Shown here one piece after another: positions 9,372 to 19,454 of a stretch of DNA of 64,000 bases (position 1 is the stretch's first letter; each line of letters opens with the position of its first letter). Source of the stretch: Ignatzschineria sp. F8392 (GTDB lineage Bacteria; Pseudomonadota; Gammaproteobacteria; Cardiobacteriales; Wohlfahrtiimonadaceae); NCBI RefSeq assembly GCF_002252045.1, contig NZ_NEFF01000004.1, positions 178,475 through 242,474 of the forward strand, written 5' to 3'. The notes beneath the pieces are model-generated. The model saw only the letters and a list, made by a program, of their open reading frames with translations, was not told where the DNA came from and made no database searches. The position numbers and the translations under genes are program-made.

Positions 9372-10214
9372 CCGATGCGATTAAAGTCTATATTAAAATT
9401 TTTAGGTTCAATCAAAACAGATAAAAATAGAATACAAATAGAACTTCATGCCGGCAAAGTGATGATCTTAAGAATCATTGATTAAAGAGAAGCTGAACGC
9501 TGTCGGATCTTACTATCCCGTTCTGCCAAAAATCTCATGCCGACAGATGGCAATCTTTCTGTTGCCGGTCCTTACCATCGCATGCTTCTCAAAATCACGC
9601 GCCGGCAAGTATCGCTACTTTAACAATCTTATCCCCGGCTATCATTGATGCCAATCTGCGGGCATGCAACGGTAAAAAGAACGCGATGATCGGTTCCCGC
9701 CCTTCCACAGACTCTCTTAAGAACAATATTATGAATGATCAAAACAAAAAAAGTTGATGAGTTGCCGATCCTTACCATCGTATGCTTCTCAAAATCACGC
9801 GCCGGCAAGTATCGCTACTTTAACAATATTACCCCCGGCATCATTGATGCCAATCTGCGGGCATGCAGTCGTGATAAGAACGAAATTGTTCTCTCCCGCC
9901 TTTCCACAAGTCCTCTTATGGAATCAAATATAAAAAATAGAGTAGGGAAAATTAGAGAGATCTGATTTGCTAATCTAACAATTGAGTCCGCCGATAAACT
10001 CTGATACTTTCAAATAGAGTAGATAGAAATTATCGCTTACATCCCGACCTTAAATCCCCATATTAGAGGGATTTAAAAAAATAATAAGAATAGATAATAT
10101 AGATAATAACCACCCTTAAATTGTAGATATAGTAGAGATAGATCAAAAATCGATAGCAATGACCCTACCAATAACAGTCGCTATCGAAATGATCATAAGA
10201 GGATAGAGAGGAAT
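9372..10214. other. Long intergenic region between yoeB and the fsr-like gene
   Basis: No credible gene. Positions 9441-9920 hold dispersed repeats (separate entry). The rest (about 9930-10214) is AT-rich and presumably carries the promoter of the downstream exporter. A 76-codon frame at 9735-9965 is made of repeat sequence and is rejected. Confidence 0.6.
9441..9920. repeat. Cluster of dispersed GCCGGC-palindrome repeats, copy cluster 2
   Basis: Same family as 8326-8790. A unit of about 160 bp is present twice with a 200-bp offset (from 9561 and from 9761). Each copy has GTTGCCGG or GTTGCCGA at the left, GCGCCGGCAAGTATCGCTAC in the middle, an ATCATTGATGCC hairpin and a GCGGGCATGCA ... CCCGCC module at the right. 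The copies have diverged slightly, so they are a tandem duplication of some age. Confidence 0.75.
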
Positions 10215-11405
10215 ATGCAGACTCGCTCATTACAGACAGCAGTACCGATCCTATTGATGTTAGGATCAGCCCATATGCTTAACGATTTTATACAATCGAT
10301 GCTCACAGCCATCTACCCTATGCTGCAAGAGCTCTTCCTTCTCGACTTTGCTAAAATCGGCCTTATTAGCCTAATCTACCAATGTACCGCCTCTATTTTA
10401 CAGCCCGCCATTGGACTTTGGACCGATAAATATCCTAAGCCCTACCTTCTCCCTTTTGGCATGTTAATTACGACAAGTGGCATCACTCTACTCGCCTTTG
10501 CAACAAGTTACCCTCATCTTCTAATAGCCGCGGCGATGATGGGCGTTGGCTCTTCCATCTTTCATCCCGAAGCCGTTCGGCTAACACGCATCGCATCAGG
10601 TGGCCGCTTTGGACTAGCACAATCGATCTTCCAAGTCGGTGGCAATATGGGATCTGCTTTTGGACCCTTGATTGCCGGAATTATCATTGTGAAATATGCT
10701 CATCAAGAGAATATTCTCTACTTTGTTATCGCTGGTATTATCGCGCTTATCCTCCTTAGCTATCTTGGTCATTGGGGTGCGGAATATCAGCGCAATGAAC
10801 AGAAGGTGAGAGAGAGAAAAATCACCTTTCCTTATGGTAAAAGACGCACTATTTGGGCACTGATTATTTTAGGCATTCTTATTTTCGCCAAATATTTCTA
10901 TATGGCTAACTTTACCAACTACTTTAGCTTCTATCTTATTGAAAAATTTGATATTGAACGCTCAAATGCCGTGATCCTCCTCTTCCTCTTTCTTGCCGCA
11001 ATTGCAGTGGGAACCTTTGCCGGCGGACCGATTGGCGATAAGATTGGCAGAAGAACCGTTATCTGGTTTTCAATGCTCGGAACACTCCCTTTTACCTTGG
11101 CGCTTCCCCATCTTCCCTTTATGGGAGTGATGATCTGTGCTGTGATTATTGGTCTTATTTTGGCCTCTGCCTTTTCGGCAATTGTTGTCTTTGCTCAGGA
11201 ACTCGTTCCCGGCAGTGTCGGAATGATTGCCGGCATCTTCTTTGGCTTAATGTTTGGTATGAGCGGCATCGGCGCCCTCTTCTTAGGCTGGCTTGCGGAT
11301 ATCACATCATTACAAACAGTCTTTGTATTGACCTCTTTCCTCCCCATAATTGGGCTTTTAACCTTCCTTCTCCCGAAAGAGGAGAAAAAAGAAGATCAGC
11401 AATAG
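10215..11405 (+). CDS. fsr: MFS exporter, fosmidomycin-resistance (Fsr) type
   Basis: A 396-residue, 12-segment major facilitator transporter. It matches the Fsr subgroup in HMLNDFIQSMLTAIYP at the first membrane segment, LQPAIGLWTDKYPKPY between segments 2 and 3, GVGSSIFHPEA and RFGLAQSIFQVGGN. The subgroup is a proton-driven exporter known for fosmidomycin; the natural substrate is not evident here. A second cytoplasmic loop motif GGPIGDKIGRRTV is intact. RBS GAGAGGA precedes the ATG. It appears monocistronic. Confidence 0.85.
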   Translation: MQTRSLQTAVPILLMLGSAHMLNDFIQSMLTAIYPMLQELFLLDFAKIGLISLIYQCTASILQPAIGLWTDKYPKPYLLPFGMLITTSGITLLAFATSYPHLLIAAAMMGVGSSIFHPEAVRLTRIASGGRFGLAQSIFQVGGNMGSAFGPLIAGIIIVKYAHQENILYFVIAGIIALILLSYLGHWGAEYQRNEQKVRERKITFPYGKRRTIWALIILGILIFAKYFYMANFTNYFSFYLIEKFDIERSNAVILLFLFLAAIAVGTFAGGPIGDKIGRRTVIWFSMLGTLPFTLALPHLPFMGVMICAVIIGLILASAFSAIVVFAQELVPGSVGMIAGIFFGLMFGMSGIGALFLGWLADITSLQTVFVLTSFLPIIGLLTFLLPKEEKKEDQQ

Positions 11406-11615
11406 AACATTAAAGGGATAATTCTAGGTAGAGAGTAAAAGAGAGCATAAATGAGCCCTAAATAGGAGGCGAGAAAAGAGCGGAAAAGCGGATGAGAGAA
11501 TGCCGAGAGAAGATCGAAGAAGATTGAGCAAAAGAGAGAATCACTGAATGGCTTGATGCAGTTTATCCCTATTAATGGCATAATTGAGAACTGAAATATT
11601 ATTTTTGGTAAAGAT

Positions 11616-13811
11616 ATGACGCAATTTCTCAATTACGGTAAAAGTATTAAACAACAACTTCATCGATTGATTACATGGACTCTCAAAAGTCGTCGTAATC
11701 GACGAATAGCGGCTCATCTATTAGCCTTTATTCCTGTCGGATTATGGTTAGCCGTTCATTCTCCCTTCCACAATAATATCTCCATTATTAGCCTGATCTT
11801 TATTGTCCCGGTGACCCTCTTTATCTTTAGTATGCTCTACAATGCGCTACTGACGGGACTTAAACGTTTTATCCTCTATGCGAAAACGCCTAATGCATCG
11901 ATCATTTTAAAGCGATTAAGTAGCCAACATAGCCTCTTTGTAATGGGAATCTTTGCCATTCCAATGGTATTGATTCTCTCACTACTCTTTGTTGATATTG
12001 TTTCACTTATCGCCCAAGTTCCCCCATCAAAGCTCTACGGAGGAGAATACACCTTTCTGACCTCACTCTACTTTGGCGCATTTGCCGTCTTAGGATTTAG
12101 TGTCTCTGCCTATGTGGCCTCAGTACGCCATCGCTCACTGCGCCACTCAGAGAAACATCTTGAATATACCCAGCAGAAAGATCGTGAAAGTGAAGTCGAT
12201 CGCCGAATGTTAGAGGGTATTAAGTTACTCGGGGACAAGAATGAATCAGTACGTTTAGGAGGGATCTATATCTTATGGGAGATTGTGAAAGATGCAGTAA
12301 AAGCGCTTCCTTACCTCGATAGCCGTTACTACAATGTCTATTATCATCGCTATAAAGATTATCCCATTATTCCTTATATGACGAGTAAGCCGCTTTCAGC
12401 TGCTGAAACAAAGGGACAATCCTCCTTAAAGAAACGCTATCTTCAACAATATCCCGCAGACCAATCGCAAATTAAAGCTTATCTCAAAGCTTTTTCACTC
12501 CATGAGCAGGTCTTGAGCATTCTATGTGGTCATATTCGTACTTTAACCAATAGTGAAGAGTATCTTCTAACCTACTACCCTTCTATTGCAAAGACTCGAT
12601 TTTCAAGAGCCTATGCAGAACGCTACGATGATGACTCTAAAGTGATTCGACAGCATGAAGAGGAACCTGGCAATGAGATTGCGATCCTCTTTCGTCTCTT
12701 GAGTAAAAAAGAGCATAGTCACGATAAGACGCTTGTTCGTGCGCTCAACTTTAAGCTCAATTTAGCTAGCTCGATCCTCAAAGGGGTCTACAGTGATCAT
12801 GCCGATCTTGAAAATATGAATCTGCGTAATGTGAACTTCACTTATGCGCGCCTCAACTATGTTACTTTTGATAATAGTAATTGCTTCGATACCAACTTCA
12901 ATTATGCAACCCTCAATATCTCAAGCTTCACCATGACTGATCTAACAGAAGCGAGCTTTGAAGAGGCGCAAATTACCAATACCACCTTCAAGTATGCCAA
13001 CTGTATTCGTGCTAATTTCCAACATATCTTCCATAAGGCCTACTTTTATGGAACAACGATGCAGCATACCCGTTTTACGCTTGAAGACTTTATGGAGGAT
13101 CGCATTGAATTCTTAGGGATCAACGGTCTTCCTGGCTTTGCAAATGTTACCAGTCTTGAACAAGAGGCGATTATAGAACTTCATCCTCGCCATCCGGAAG
13201 ATGAAAAAAATCAGGGGCTTAGCTTTCCCATCTATATCAATCCCAACAAACCGGAGAGTATCAAAGAGATCAAAGAGATTCCCGATCTCTATATTCAATA
13301 TCAACGCTTATTAGAGCAACCTCGATGGCGCATTCCAATTATCGAGGCAAGACAGGCGCATGAAACATTGATGCGAAGCGGTTCTAACCCTCAGCCGGGA
13401 GAAGTTTATAGTGGTCATCGTAGTTTAGAGCAGATCAATACCCGAGAATATCTTGCTGTTTTTCATCGAATGTTTAAGGAGAAGAATCGCCAATATCAAG
13501 CTTTCTATGATGCTCTTAACCGTAAAGAGAAACGACTTGTAACGCGGATGTTTATCGACTTTGATCAATCACAACGTCGGGAAGCGAAAGAGGAGGAGAA
13601 TCGTCAAAATGAGAAAAACAGACCACCATTACAGCTTCCACCGCCAACAAAAGTAGAGAAAGAGGGAGAAAAAATAAAAACAGCCTCACAAGATGAGATC
13701 AAGAAGAGTAGAGAGACTAAAGAGTTCAAAGAGATCAAAGAGAATAGAGAGAGTCTGGATAGTCAGAAAAAAGAGCGTAAAAATGGATCTAAAAAACCAA
13801 ATGAGCAGTAG
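11616..13811 (+). CDS. Membrane protein with cytoplasmic pentapeptide repeats
   Basis: 731 residues. The first 180 carry about four hydrophobic segments (around 31-48, 55-80, 108-135, 145-172). A charged linker follows (RHRSLRHSEKHLEY), then a helical region, and near residues 395-490 a run of pentapeptide repeats of A(D/N)LxN type, e.g. ADLENMNLRNVNF, ARLNYVTF, TDLTEASF, ANCIRANF. These should fold as a right-handed quadrilateral beta helix. The last 60 residues are very rich in Lys, Glu and Arg and low in complexity. I do not recognise a function. It overlaps the start of the next gene by about 29 bp, so the two are probably co-translated. Confidence 0.8.
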   Translation: MTQFLNYGKSIKQQLHRLITWTLKSRRNRRIAAHLLAFIPVGLWLAVHSPFHNNISIISLIFIVPVTLFIFSMLYNALLTGLKRFILYAKTPNASIILKRLSSQHSLFVMGIFAIPMVLILSLLFVDIVSLIAQVPPSKLYGGEYTFLTSLYFGAFAVLGFSVSAYVASVRHRSLRHSEKHLEYTQQKDRESEVDRRMLEGIKLLGDKNESVRLGGIYILWEIVKDAVKALPYLDSRYYNVYYHRYKDYPIIPYMTSKPLSAAETKGQSSLKKRYLQQYPADQSQIKAYLKAFSLHEQVLSILCGHIRTLTNSEEYLLTYYPSIAKTRFSRAYAERYDDDSKVIRQHEEEPGNEIAILFRLLSKKEHSHDKTLVRALNFKLNLASSILKGVYSDHADLENMNLRNVNFTYARLNYVTFDNSNCFDTNFNYATLNISSFTMTDLTEASFEEAQITNTTFKYANCIRANFQHIFHKAYFYGTTMQHTRFTLEDFMEDRIEFLGINGLPGFANVTSLEQEAIIELHPRHPEDEKNQGLSFPIYINPNKPESIKEIKEIPDLYIQYQRLLEQPRWRIPIIEARQAHETLMRSGSNPQPGEVYSGHRSLEQINTREYLAVFHRMFKEKNRQYQAFYDALNRKEKRLVTRMFIDFDQSQRREAKEEENRQNEKNRPPLQLPPPTKVEKEGEKIKTASQDEIKKSRETKEFKEIKENRESLDSQKKERKNGSKKPNEQ

Positions 13812-14694
13812 TACTACTACTTACCAAAAGATCGAAAAAGAGAGCGGGAAAAAGGGAGATGAGATCCTCTTAATTGGTGATTTTGCCGGTGTCGGTAAGG
13901 TCTCTTTTTCGGTTATGACACCACTTCTTACAGCAGAGAATAGAACACTTAGCTACCTTCCTACTGCCGTTGTCTCTAATAGTTTCGATTATGGTGATGC
14001 GGTCGTTTATGAATTGACAGATTATATGGCACAGAGCTTAGCGATGTGGCAAAAACATCAATTCCAATTTGATCTCTTTATTACCGGATTTCTCTTTTCA
14101 GAGGCTCAAGTCGCTCTTATCAAAGAGTTAATTGCGACACAGAAAAAGCGACCTTTTCTGATTGCTGATCCTATTATGGGCGATTGGGGTGAGCTCTATA
14201 GTGGACTCTCCCACAAGCTTGTTGCCGGTATGCGGGATATCGTTATGCTCTCCGATCTCATTATTCCCAATCTTACTGAAGCATTACTGATTTTAGGGGA
14301 AGCGCAAGAGTATCACCATGTCACTGAAGAGAAGGTCTATCACTGGCTCGATATGCTCCACCAAATGGGGGCAAAATCGATCCTTATTACCAGTGTGAAG
14401 ATCGATGATCACTTCTACATCTTCGGTTATAGCGAACGTGAACAACACTACTTTAAAATTCCCTATAAGATGATTCCGATCCATTTTGGCGGCACGGGAG
14501 ATATCTTTACCGCTATGATCGCAAATAGCCTTCTTAATCAGCCTGAACTCTCTTTAGAAAGAGTTGTGACGCATGCAGCACAAGTGATCTCTACTATTCT
14601 TGAAAAAGAGCAGGCATACCCGCGAGAGAGAATTGATGAGGTCTATTTTCAGCGCTATCTTCCTCAATTACGCGCCGCGATTCCCGGCAAGTAG
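13783..14694 (+). CDS. Pyridoxal/pyridoxamine kinase-like protein (ribokinase superfamily)
   Basis: 303 residues from ATG 13783. An in-frame upstream extension to 13693 is only the overlapping tail of the previous gene in another frame. The fold is ThiD/PdxK-like: IGDFAGVGKVSFSVMTPLL at the N-terminus, YLPTAVVSNSFDYG, LIADPIMGDWGELY, the IIPNLTEALLIL substrate region and the C-terminal ATP/catalytic motif FGGTGDIFTAMI, where Asp is the expected catalytic base. This matches bacterial PdxY/PdxK-type kinases that make pyridoxal phosphate by salvage. The exact vitamer is inferred. The start overlaps the pentapeptide gene, and the end overlaps the convergent methyltransferase gene by 27 bp. Confidence 0.75.
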   Translation: MDLKNQMSSSTTTYQKIEKESGKKGDEILLIGDFAGVGKVSFSVMTPLLTAENRTLSYLPTAVVSNSFDYGDAVVYELTDYMAQSLAMWQKHQFQFDLFITGFLFSEAQVALIKELIATQKKRPFLIADPIMGDWGELYSGLSHKLVAGMRDIVMLSDLIIPNLTEALLILGEAQEYHHVTEEKVYHWLDMLHQMGAKSILITSVKIDDHFYIFGYSEREQHYFKIPYKMIPIHFGGTGDIFTAMIANSLLNQPELSLERVVTHAAQVISTILEKEQAYPRERIDEVYFQRYLPQLRAAIPGK

Positions 14695-15615
14695 ATGATA
14701 GATCAAGATTCCAGCGGCAACCCCAACATTGAGAGACTCTGTAGCTCCAAGCATCGGAATTTTCACCTTCTGTGTTGCCATCGCTAATAATGTTGGGGAG
14801 ACACCTTGCCCCTCATTCCCCATCACTAATGCACAACGCGCAGGCACGCGCAGATCACTATAAAATTGTGCCTCTTCCAAAGTGGTAACCCAAGAGTGAT
14901 ATCCCGCCTTATGGAGCAGAGGCAATAATTGAGGCAGAGAAACTCCCGTTAAAATTGGGATCTGAAAGAGCGCTCCTTGGGTTGCTCGGATACTTTTAGG
15001 ATTATAGAGATCGGCAGATCCTTCACCTAAGATAACCCCTTGAAAACCAGCGGCTTCTGCCGTTCGAATCATCGTTCCCACATTGCCGGGATCTTGCACG
15101 CTGTCGAGCAACAGAAGATGAGCAGATGGTCGCCCCTCTCCCGCGATTAGAAAATCCTCTAAAGTACGCTTAGGCTGTCGAACAAGCGCAATAATCCCCT
15201 GTGGAGTTGCCGTATCTGCTAATGATTTAATGATACTCTCTGACACAACAATCGCCTCGAGTGATATTCCACCTTCCCTATCGGAGGCGCCATGCTTCTT
15301 TATAGATCCAGATTGACCGAAATCTCGATCTGTATCTCGATCTGAATGCCGATCTGAATGCCGATCTAAATATTGCTCTAGAGCAGCCTTAATCTTCTGC
15401 CAATCAGTAGGGTGTTCCGCAACCATCCCTTCACTATAAAGAATACTCTCAATTTCCGCATCATTGAGCAACGCTTCTTCGAGGAGATGAAATCCTTCAA
15501 TAAGATAAAGCCCCTCACGATCTCGCTCTCGCTTCTGCTCCAATTTCCGCCACCCTTTTACTCGAGGATTATTCGGGGAGCTAATTTCTACACTCTTCAA
15601 TCTCATCTCTCTCAT
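14668..15615 (-). CDS. SpoU/TrmH-family RNA 2'-O-methyltransferase
   Basis: A 315-residue SPOUT methyltransferase. An N-terminal RNA-binding substrate domain (SSPNNPRVKGWRKLEQKR, LIEGFHLLEEAL) precedes a catalytic domain with three knot motifs: LDSVQDPGNVGTMIRTAEA (motif 1), CALVMGNEGQGVSP (motif 2) and ESLNVGVAAGILIY (motif 3). The family methylates ribose of rRNA or tRNA; the closest described types act on 23S rRNA. A repetitive hydrophilic insert rich in Asp-Arg-His/Ser (near residues 87-105) separates the domains. AAGGAG lies 8 nt before ATG 15613-15615. It follows smc by 24 bp and is likely co-transcribed with it. Confidence 0.88.
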   Translation of the reverse strand: MREMRLKSVEISSPNNPRVKGWRKLEQKRERDREGLYLIEGFHLLEEALLNDAEIESILYSEGMVAEHPTDWQKIKAALEQYLDRHSDRHSDRDTDRDFGQSGSIKKHGASDREGGISLEAIVVSESIIKSLADTATPQGIIALVRQPKRTLEDFLIAGEGRPSAHLLLLDSVQDPGNVGTMIRTAEAAGFQGVILGEGSADLYNPKSIRATQGALFQIPILTGVSLPQLLPLLHKAGYHSWVTTLEEAQFYSDLRVPARCALVMGNEGQGVSPTLLAMATQKVKIPMLGATESLNVGVAAGILIYHLLAGNRGA

Positions 15616-15639
15616 CAATATCTCTCCTTTCTACCCACT

Positions 15640-18600
15640 CTACTCTTCCGAAAAAGCCATTGCATCTTGAAGATTGACCGATACTAGACGGGAGACGCCC
15701 GGCTCTGCCATTGTGACACCAATTAAGGAATCGGAGATTGTCATTGTCGCCTTATTGTGGGTAATAAAGATAAATTGTACCTTTTCACTCATCTCATCGA
15801 TCAATTTTCCAAGACGGCGAACATTTGCCTCATCAAGCGGCGCATCCACCTCATCGAGCATACAAAATGGTGCAGGATTGAGATTGAAGATGGAAAAGAC
15901 CAATGCCATCGCCGTTAAAGCCTTCTCTCCCCCTGAGAGAAGATGGATCGTCCCCGGCTTTTTACCCGGAGGATGCGCAATAATATTGATCCCGCTCGTT
16001 AATGCATCCGCTTCTGTGAGTTCAAGATAAGCTTTTCCGCCACCAAAGAGACGGGGAAAGAGGGTTGAGAAATCATCATTGATTGCTTCAAAAGTCTCCA
16101 TAAATCGGGTACGCGTCTCTTGATCAATCTCTCGAATCGCTTTTTCAAGCATCGATAACGCAGTTTCGAGATCTTCATGTTGGGTATCGAGATACTCTTT
16201 ACGCTCCCGAAGTTCTTCACTCTCAGCTATCGCCATCAAGTTAACCGCTCCCATCTTCTGAATAGCGCTCTGAATCTCTTTTAACTTCTCTTCTAATACC
16301 TCTGCTTTTTCAGATTGATAATGCTCTTTCGCTATTAATAGCTCTTCATCTGAGATCTCCGAAACAATCTTTTCCCACTGCTCTAATATGATGGCGCGTT
16401 TTGTATTGAACTCCGCCTCTCGGATCGAAAATTGATTCATCTTTTTCTTCAACGCTTCTAAAGAGCTATTGAAGATATCGCGACGCTCTTCAAGTGTGGT
16501 GAGTGCAATACGCCCCTTCTCTACCTCATGCTCTAAAGCTTTAAGCTCAGATTCAAAGGTGACAAGTCGCTCAATGGCGATCACCTTTTCCACCTCAAGA
16601 TCGGCGATTTGATCCTGATAATCTCCCACTTTCTCTTGAGATTTTAAACGTTTCTGCAGTAGCGTTAACTCCTCTTCAGCTCTATTGTGACGCTCTTTAA
16701 GACGAACAAAGTGATGCTCTAATTGATCAACTTGCCCTTTTCGTGCGCGATGACTTTCACGCAACTGCTCCATCTGCTGTTTCTGCTCACTATAGTGACT
16801 CTTCTGCATCTCATATTGAAGCAATGATTCTTCAAACTGCTCTTGGAGAAGCATCTGCTCCTCTTCTGCAACTCTTATTTCGGTAGCAAGATGAGCAAGT
16901 TGTGTTTGATGCTTACGCTCCTCTTCAACTAACTCATCAAAGCGGCGTTTTGCCCGATGACGCACCTCTGCTTGATGACTCTCAGCTTGTAGCAGCAGAC
17001 TCAATTTTTTCTCAAGATCATAATATTCCCGATTAACTTTTTGTAACGCTATACGCGCTCTATCAAGAAGCTGTTGACGCGCTTTCAACGCCTCCTCTTT
17101 CTCATAGAGGGTTTCATCGAGAAATTCCAATTTTTGATCGATCGCTTGACGCTCCGAGATCGCATTCTCTAAAGAACGTTGCCGTGCTAAGATCCCAAAT
17201 TGGGCATCTTGTGTATTGTAGAGCGCCCAATCAGGACCGAAGAGTAATCCCGATTTTGTTACGATCATCTCATAGAGTGCTAACTTTTCTCTACGGGCCA
17301 TGAAGCCGGCATCTTTCTCTACCGCAAGAGGATCGAGATGGGAGTCATCAAAGATATAGAGATGTGAGAGCAGTGAGCCCATCGCAATATCACTCTCAAT
17401 ATAGTATCCCAGTTGATGAGAATCATATTGATAGGGATGCTCCCCAATCATATAGCTACTTCCCCGCTGCTTCTCTGTCTCTACCATTAAAAATTGTTGT
17501 AAAACAGTATCCACCGCACTATTCCATCCCTCTTTAACAACGAGATGTTCAAAGAGTGGAGAGCGTGATTTCTGCTCATCTTGATTGAGCATCTTCTGCA
17601 ACATGCTAATTTCGCCGGCAAGTTGGTTTCTTGTGGCTAATTCTTGTCGCTGCTGATCTTGTAAACCGCGAATCTCAGCCTTTAAGGTAATAAGCTCACT
17701 ATCCCCAACCTCTATTTGAGTATTGAGTTCACTCTGCTCTTTACGATAGGTCACTAATGAGGCTTCTAGCACTCGAGACTCTTCTGAAGCTTCCGGCGCC
17801 TCTTCAGAGAGATCTTGCAATTCTAAAGTTTCACGCTCTGCGATCACTTGCGTTAAGCGCTCTTGATGAAATTGCCGGCTCTGTCTTGCCAATTGAAGCT
17901 TCTGCTCTAACTGCTTTACTTGATCACGCAGTTGTTGTGTTCGCTTCTCTGCCGACTCGAGCGACTGCTCTAATGTCATTAACTGATCACGCTCTTGCCA
18001 AAGCTGCTCTTCGAGGGACTCTAAGGTCAGTTTCTCTTCCGTTAGATTCTCCTCCAATGTGGCAAGTTCAGTAGTGGTCACCTCTAACTCTTGAGAGAGT
18101 CGCTCGCCATTCTCCTGCCATTCCGATTGTGACTCTAACGCCTGTTTTTGAAGATCTTGAAGTCTTATCTGCTCATGATTAAGATGATCTACCGCCTGTT
18201 TATAGGGATAGAGTTCACGATTTCGTTCCGCAAGAGTCGCCTCAAGTGTTTCAAAGTGCTCTTTTTGTACCACGATTTCTGCACTGATCTCCTGATATTG
18301 CGCTAAAACCGTTTGAAACTGCTCATACTCCCCAACATGATCCTGATGAAGCTTCTCAATATCTGCCTCGATCGCTCTCTTCTGCTCCGTCACTTGCGAG
18401 TAACGAATCGTTCGCTCTTGCTCTCTTAAGGCTTGATAACGTCTTGCCGCATCTGCTTGCCGCTCCAATTTTGTGAGCTGTTTTCCGAGCTCTAGGCGGA
18501 TATCGTTAAGTCGCTCTAAATTCTCGCGTGTATGCTCTATCCTCTGCTCTGTCTCATGCCGGCGTTCCTTATACTTTGAGATATTAGCTGCTTCTTCAAA

Positions 18601-19089
18601 AAAGATACGTAATTCATCGGGTTTTGATTCAACAATACGAGAGATCATTCCCTGCTCAATAATGGCATAGGAGCGAGGTCCCAATCCGGTCCCTAAAAAG
18701 ATATCGGTAATATCGCGTCGACGACAGCGAGTATTGTTTAAAAAATATTGACTCTTTCCATCCCGATCGAGTGTTCTTCTAATACTAATCTCTCGATACT
18801 CTGACCATTTGCCTCCTAAACGCCCCTGATCATTTTCAAAGATCAACTCTATAGAGGCCATGCCGGCAGGTTTTCTACGCTCAGAGCCATTGAATATGAC
18901 ATCACTCATCGACTCCCCACGTAGCTGTTTAGCGGAAGATTCTCCCATGACCCAACGAACGGCATCGATTATATTGGATTTACCACAGCCATTAGGACCG
19001 ACGATACCATTTAGCTTGCTCGTTAAAACAAAAGTTGTCGGCTCAACAAACGATTTAAAACCAGAGAGTTTAACTTTCTTTAAGCGCAT
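15640..19089 (-). CDS. smc: Chromosome segregation protein SMC
   Basis: 1149 residues with the complete SMC plan. The N-terminal ATPase half has Walker A GPNGCGKSNIID (residues about 32-43), followed by a long coiled coil (about 165-480) and a hinge (about 490-640, around EGWNSAVDTVLQQF). The returning coiled coil spans about 650-970. The C-terminal half has the signature LLSGGEKALTAMALVF and Walker B FCMLDEVDAPLDE. It forms the condensin-like ring that compacts and separates chromosomes, normally with ScpA and ScpB, which are not in this window. SMC rather than MukB is a useful taxonomic clue among gammaproteobacteria. Leftward operon with the rRNA methyltransferase. Confidence 0.97.
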   Translation of the reverse strand: MRLKKVKLSGFKSFVEPTTFVLTSKLNGIVGPNGCGKSNIIDAVRWVMGESSAKQLRGESMSDVIFNGSERRKPAGMASIELIFENDQGRLGGKWSEYREISIRRTLDRDGKSQYFLNNTRCRRRDITDIFLGTGLGPRSYAIIEQGMISRIVESKPDELRIFFEEAANISKYKERRHETEQRIEHTRENLERLNDIRLELGKQLTKLERQADAARRYQALREQERTIRYSQVTEQKRAIEADIEKLHQDHVGEYEQFQTVLAQYQEISAEIVVQKEHFETLEATLAERNRELYPYKQAVDHLNHEQIRLQDLQKQALESQSEWQENGERLSQELEVTTTELATLEENLTEEKLTLESLEEQLWQERDQLMTLEQSLESAEKRTQQLRDQVKQLEQKLQLARQSRQFHQERLTQVIAERETLELQDLSEEAPEASEESRVLEASLVTYRKEQSELNTQIEVGDSELITLKAEIRGLQDQQRQELATRNQLAGEISMLQKMLNQDEQKSRSPLFEHLVVKEGWNSAVDTVLQQFLMVETEKQRGSSYMIGEHPYQYDSHQLGYYIESDIAMGSLLSHLYIFDDSHLDPLAVEKDAGFMARREKLALYEMIVTKSGLLFGPDWALYNTQDAQFGILARQRSLENAISERQAIDQKLEFLDETLYEKEEALKARQQLLDRARIALQKVNREYYDLEKKLSLLLQAESHQAEVRHRAKRRFDELVEEERKHQTQLAHLATEIRVAEEEQMLLQEQFEESLLQYEMQKSHYSEQKQQMEQLRESHRARKGQVDQLEHHFVRLKERHNRAEEELTLLQKRLKSQEKVGDYQDQIADLEVEKVIAIERLVTFESELKALEHEVEKGRIALTTLEERRDIFNSSLEALKKKMNQFSIREAEFNTKRAIILEQWEKIVSEISDEELLIAKEHYQSEKAEVLEEKLKEIQSAIQKMGAVNLMAIAESEELRERKEYLDTQHEDLETALSMLEKAIREIDQETRTRFMETFEAINDDFSTLFPRLFGGGKAYLELTEADALTSGINIIAHPPGKKPGTIHLLSGGEKALTAMALVFSIFNLNPAPFCMLDEVDAPLDEANVRRLGKLIDEMSEKVQFIFITHNKATMTISDSLIGVTMAEPGVSRLVSVNLQDAMAFSEE

Positions 19090-19454
19090 AAGTGACTCTT
19101 TCCGTACTCAGTTGGGGGAATAATAAAAAGGATATAATCTAGCACAATTTTACTCGCTTTACTCCCTCTTTACCCGCTTATTGGTGAGCGTTTATTGATG
19201 AAAAGTAGATGAATAAAAGAGAAAGACAAAAACATACTTATCATATATAATCAGTTTCCATTATAATTCATAACTTGTGATTCATAACAATTAATCTTAA
19301 GCTAACCATAGAGTAGAGTCAGTCAAAAGAATCGATTCCTCAAAATGAATGAGCAGTAGATGATCTGATCGATCACTAATCGATCACAAAAAGTGACTAA
19401 AAAAGCAACTATAAAGCGTACTCAATTCAATTCTTATAAGAGAAGGAGCAGATC
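19090..19454. other. Divergent intergenic region between smc and the symporter gene
   Basis: 365 bp of AT-rich DNA that should hold promoters for both directions. A plus-strand TATAAT at 19133-19138 has a weak TTGGGG 15 bp upstream. No other element recognised. Confidence 0.4.

Noticed and set aside
9735..9965. A 76-codon plus-strand frame
   Set aside because: It is formed by a copy of the dispersed repeat and has no RBS or family similarity; the sister copy 200 bp upstream does not preserve the frame.
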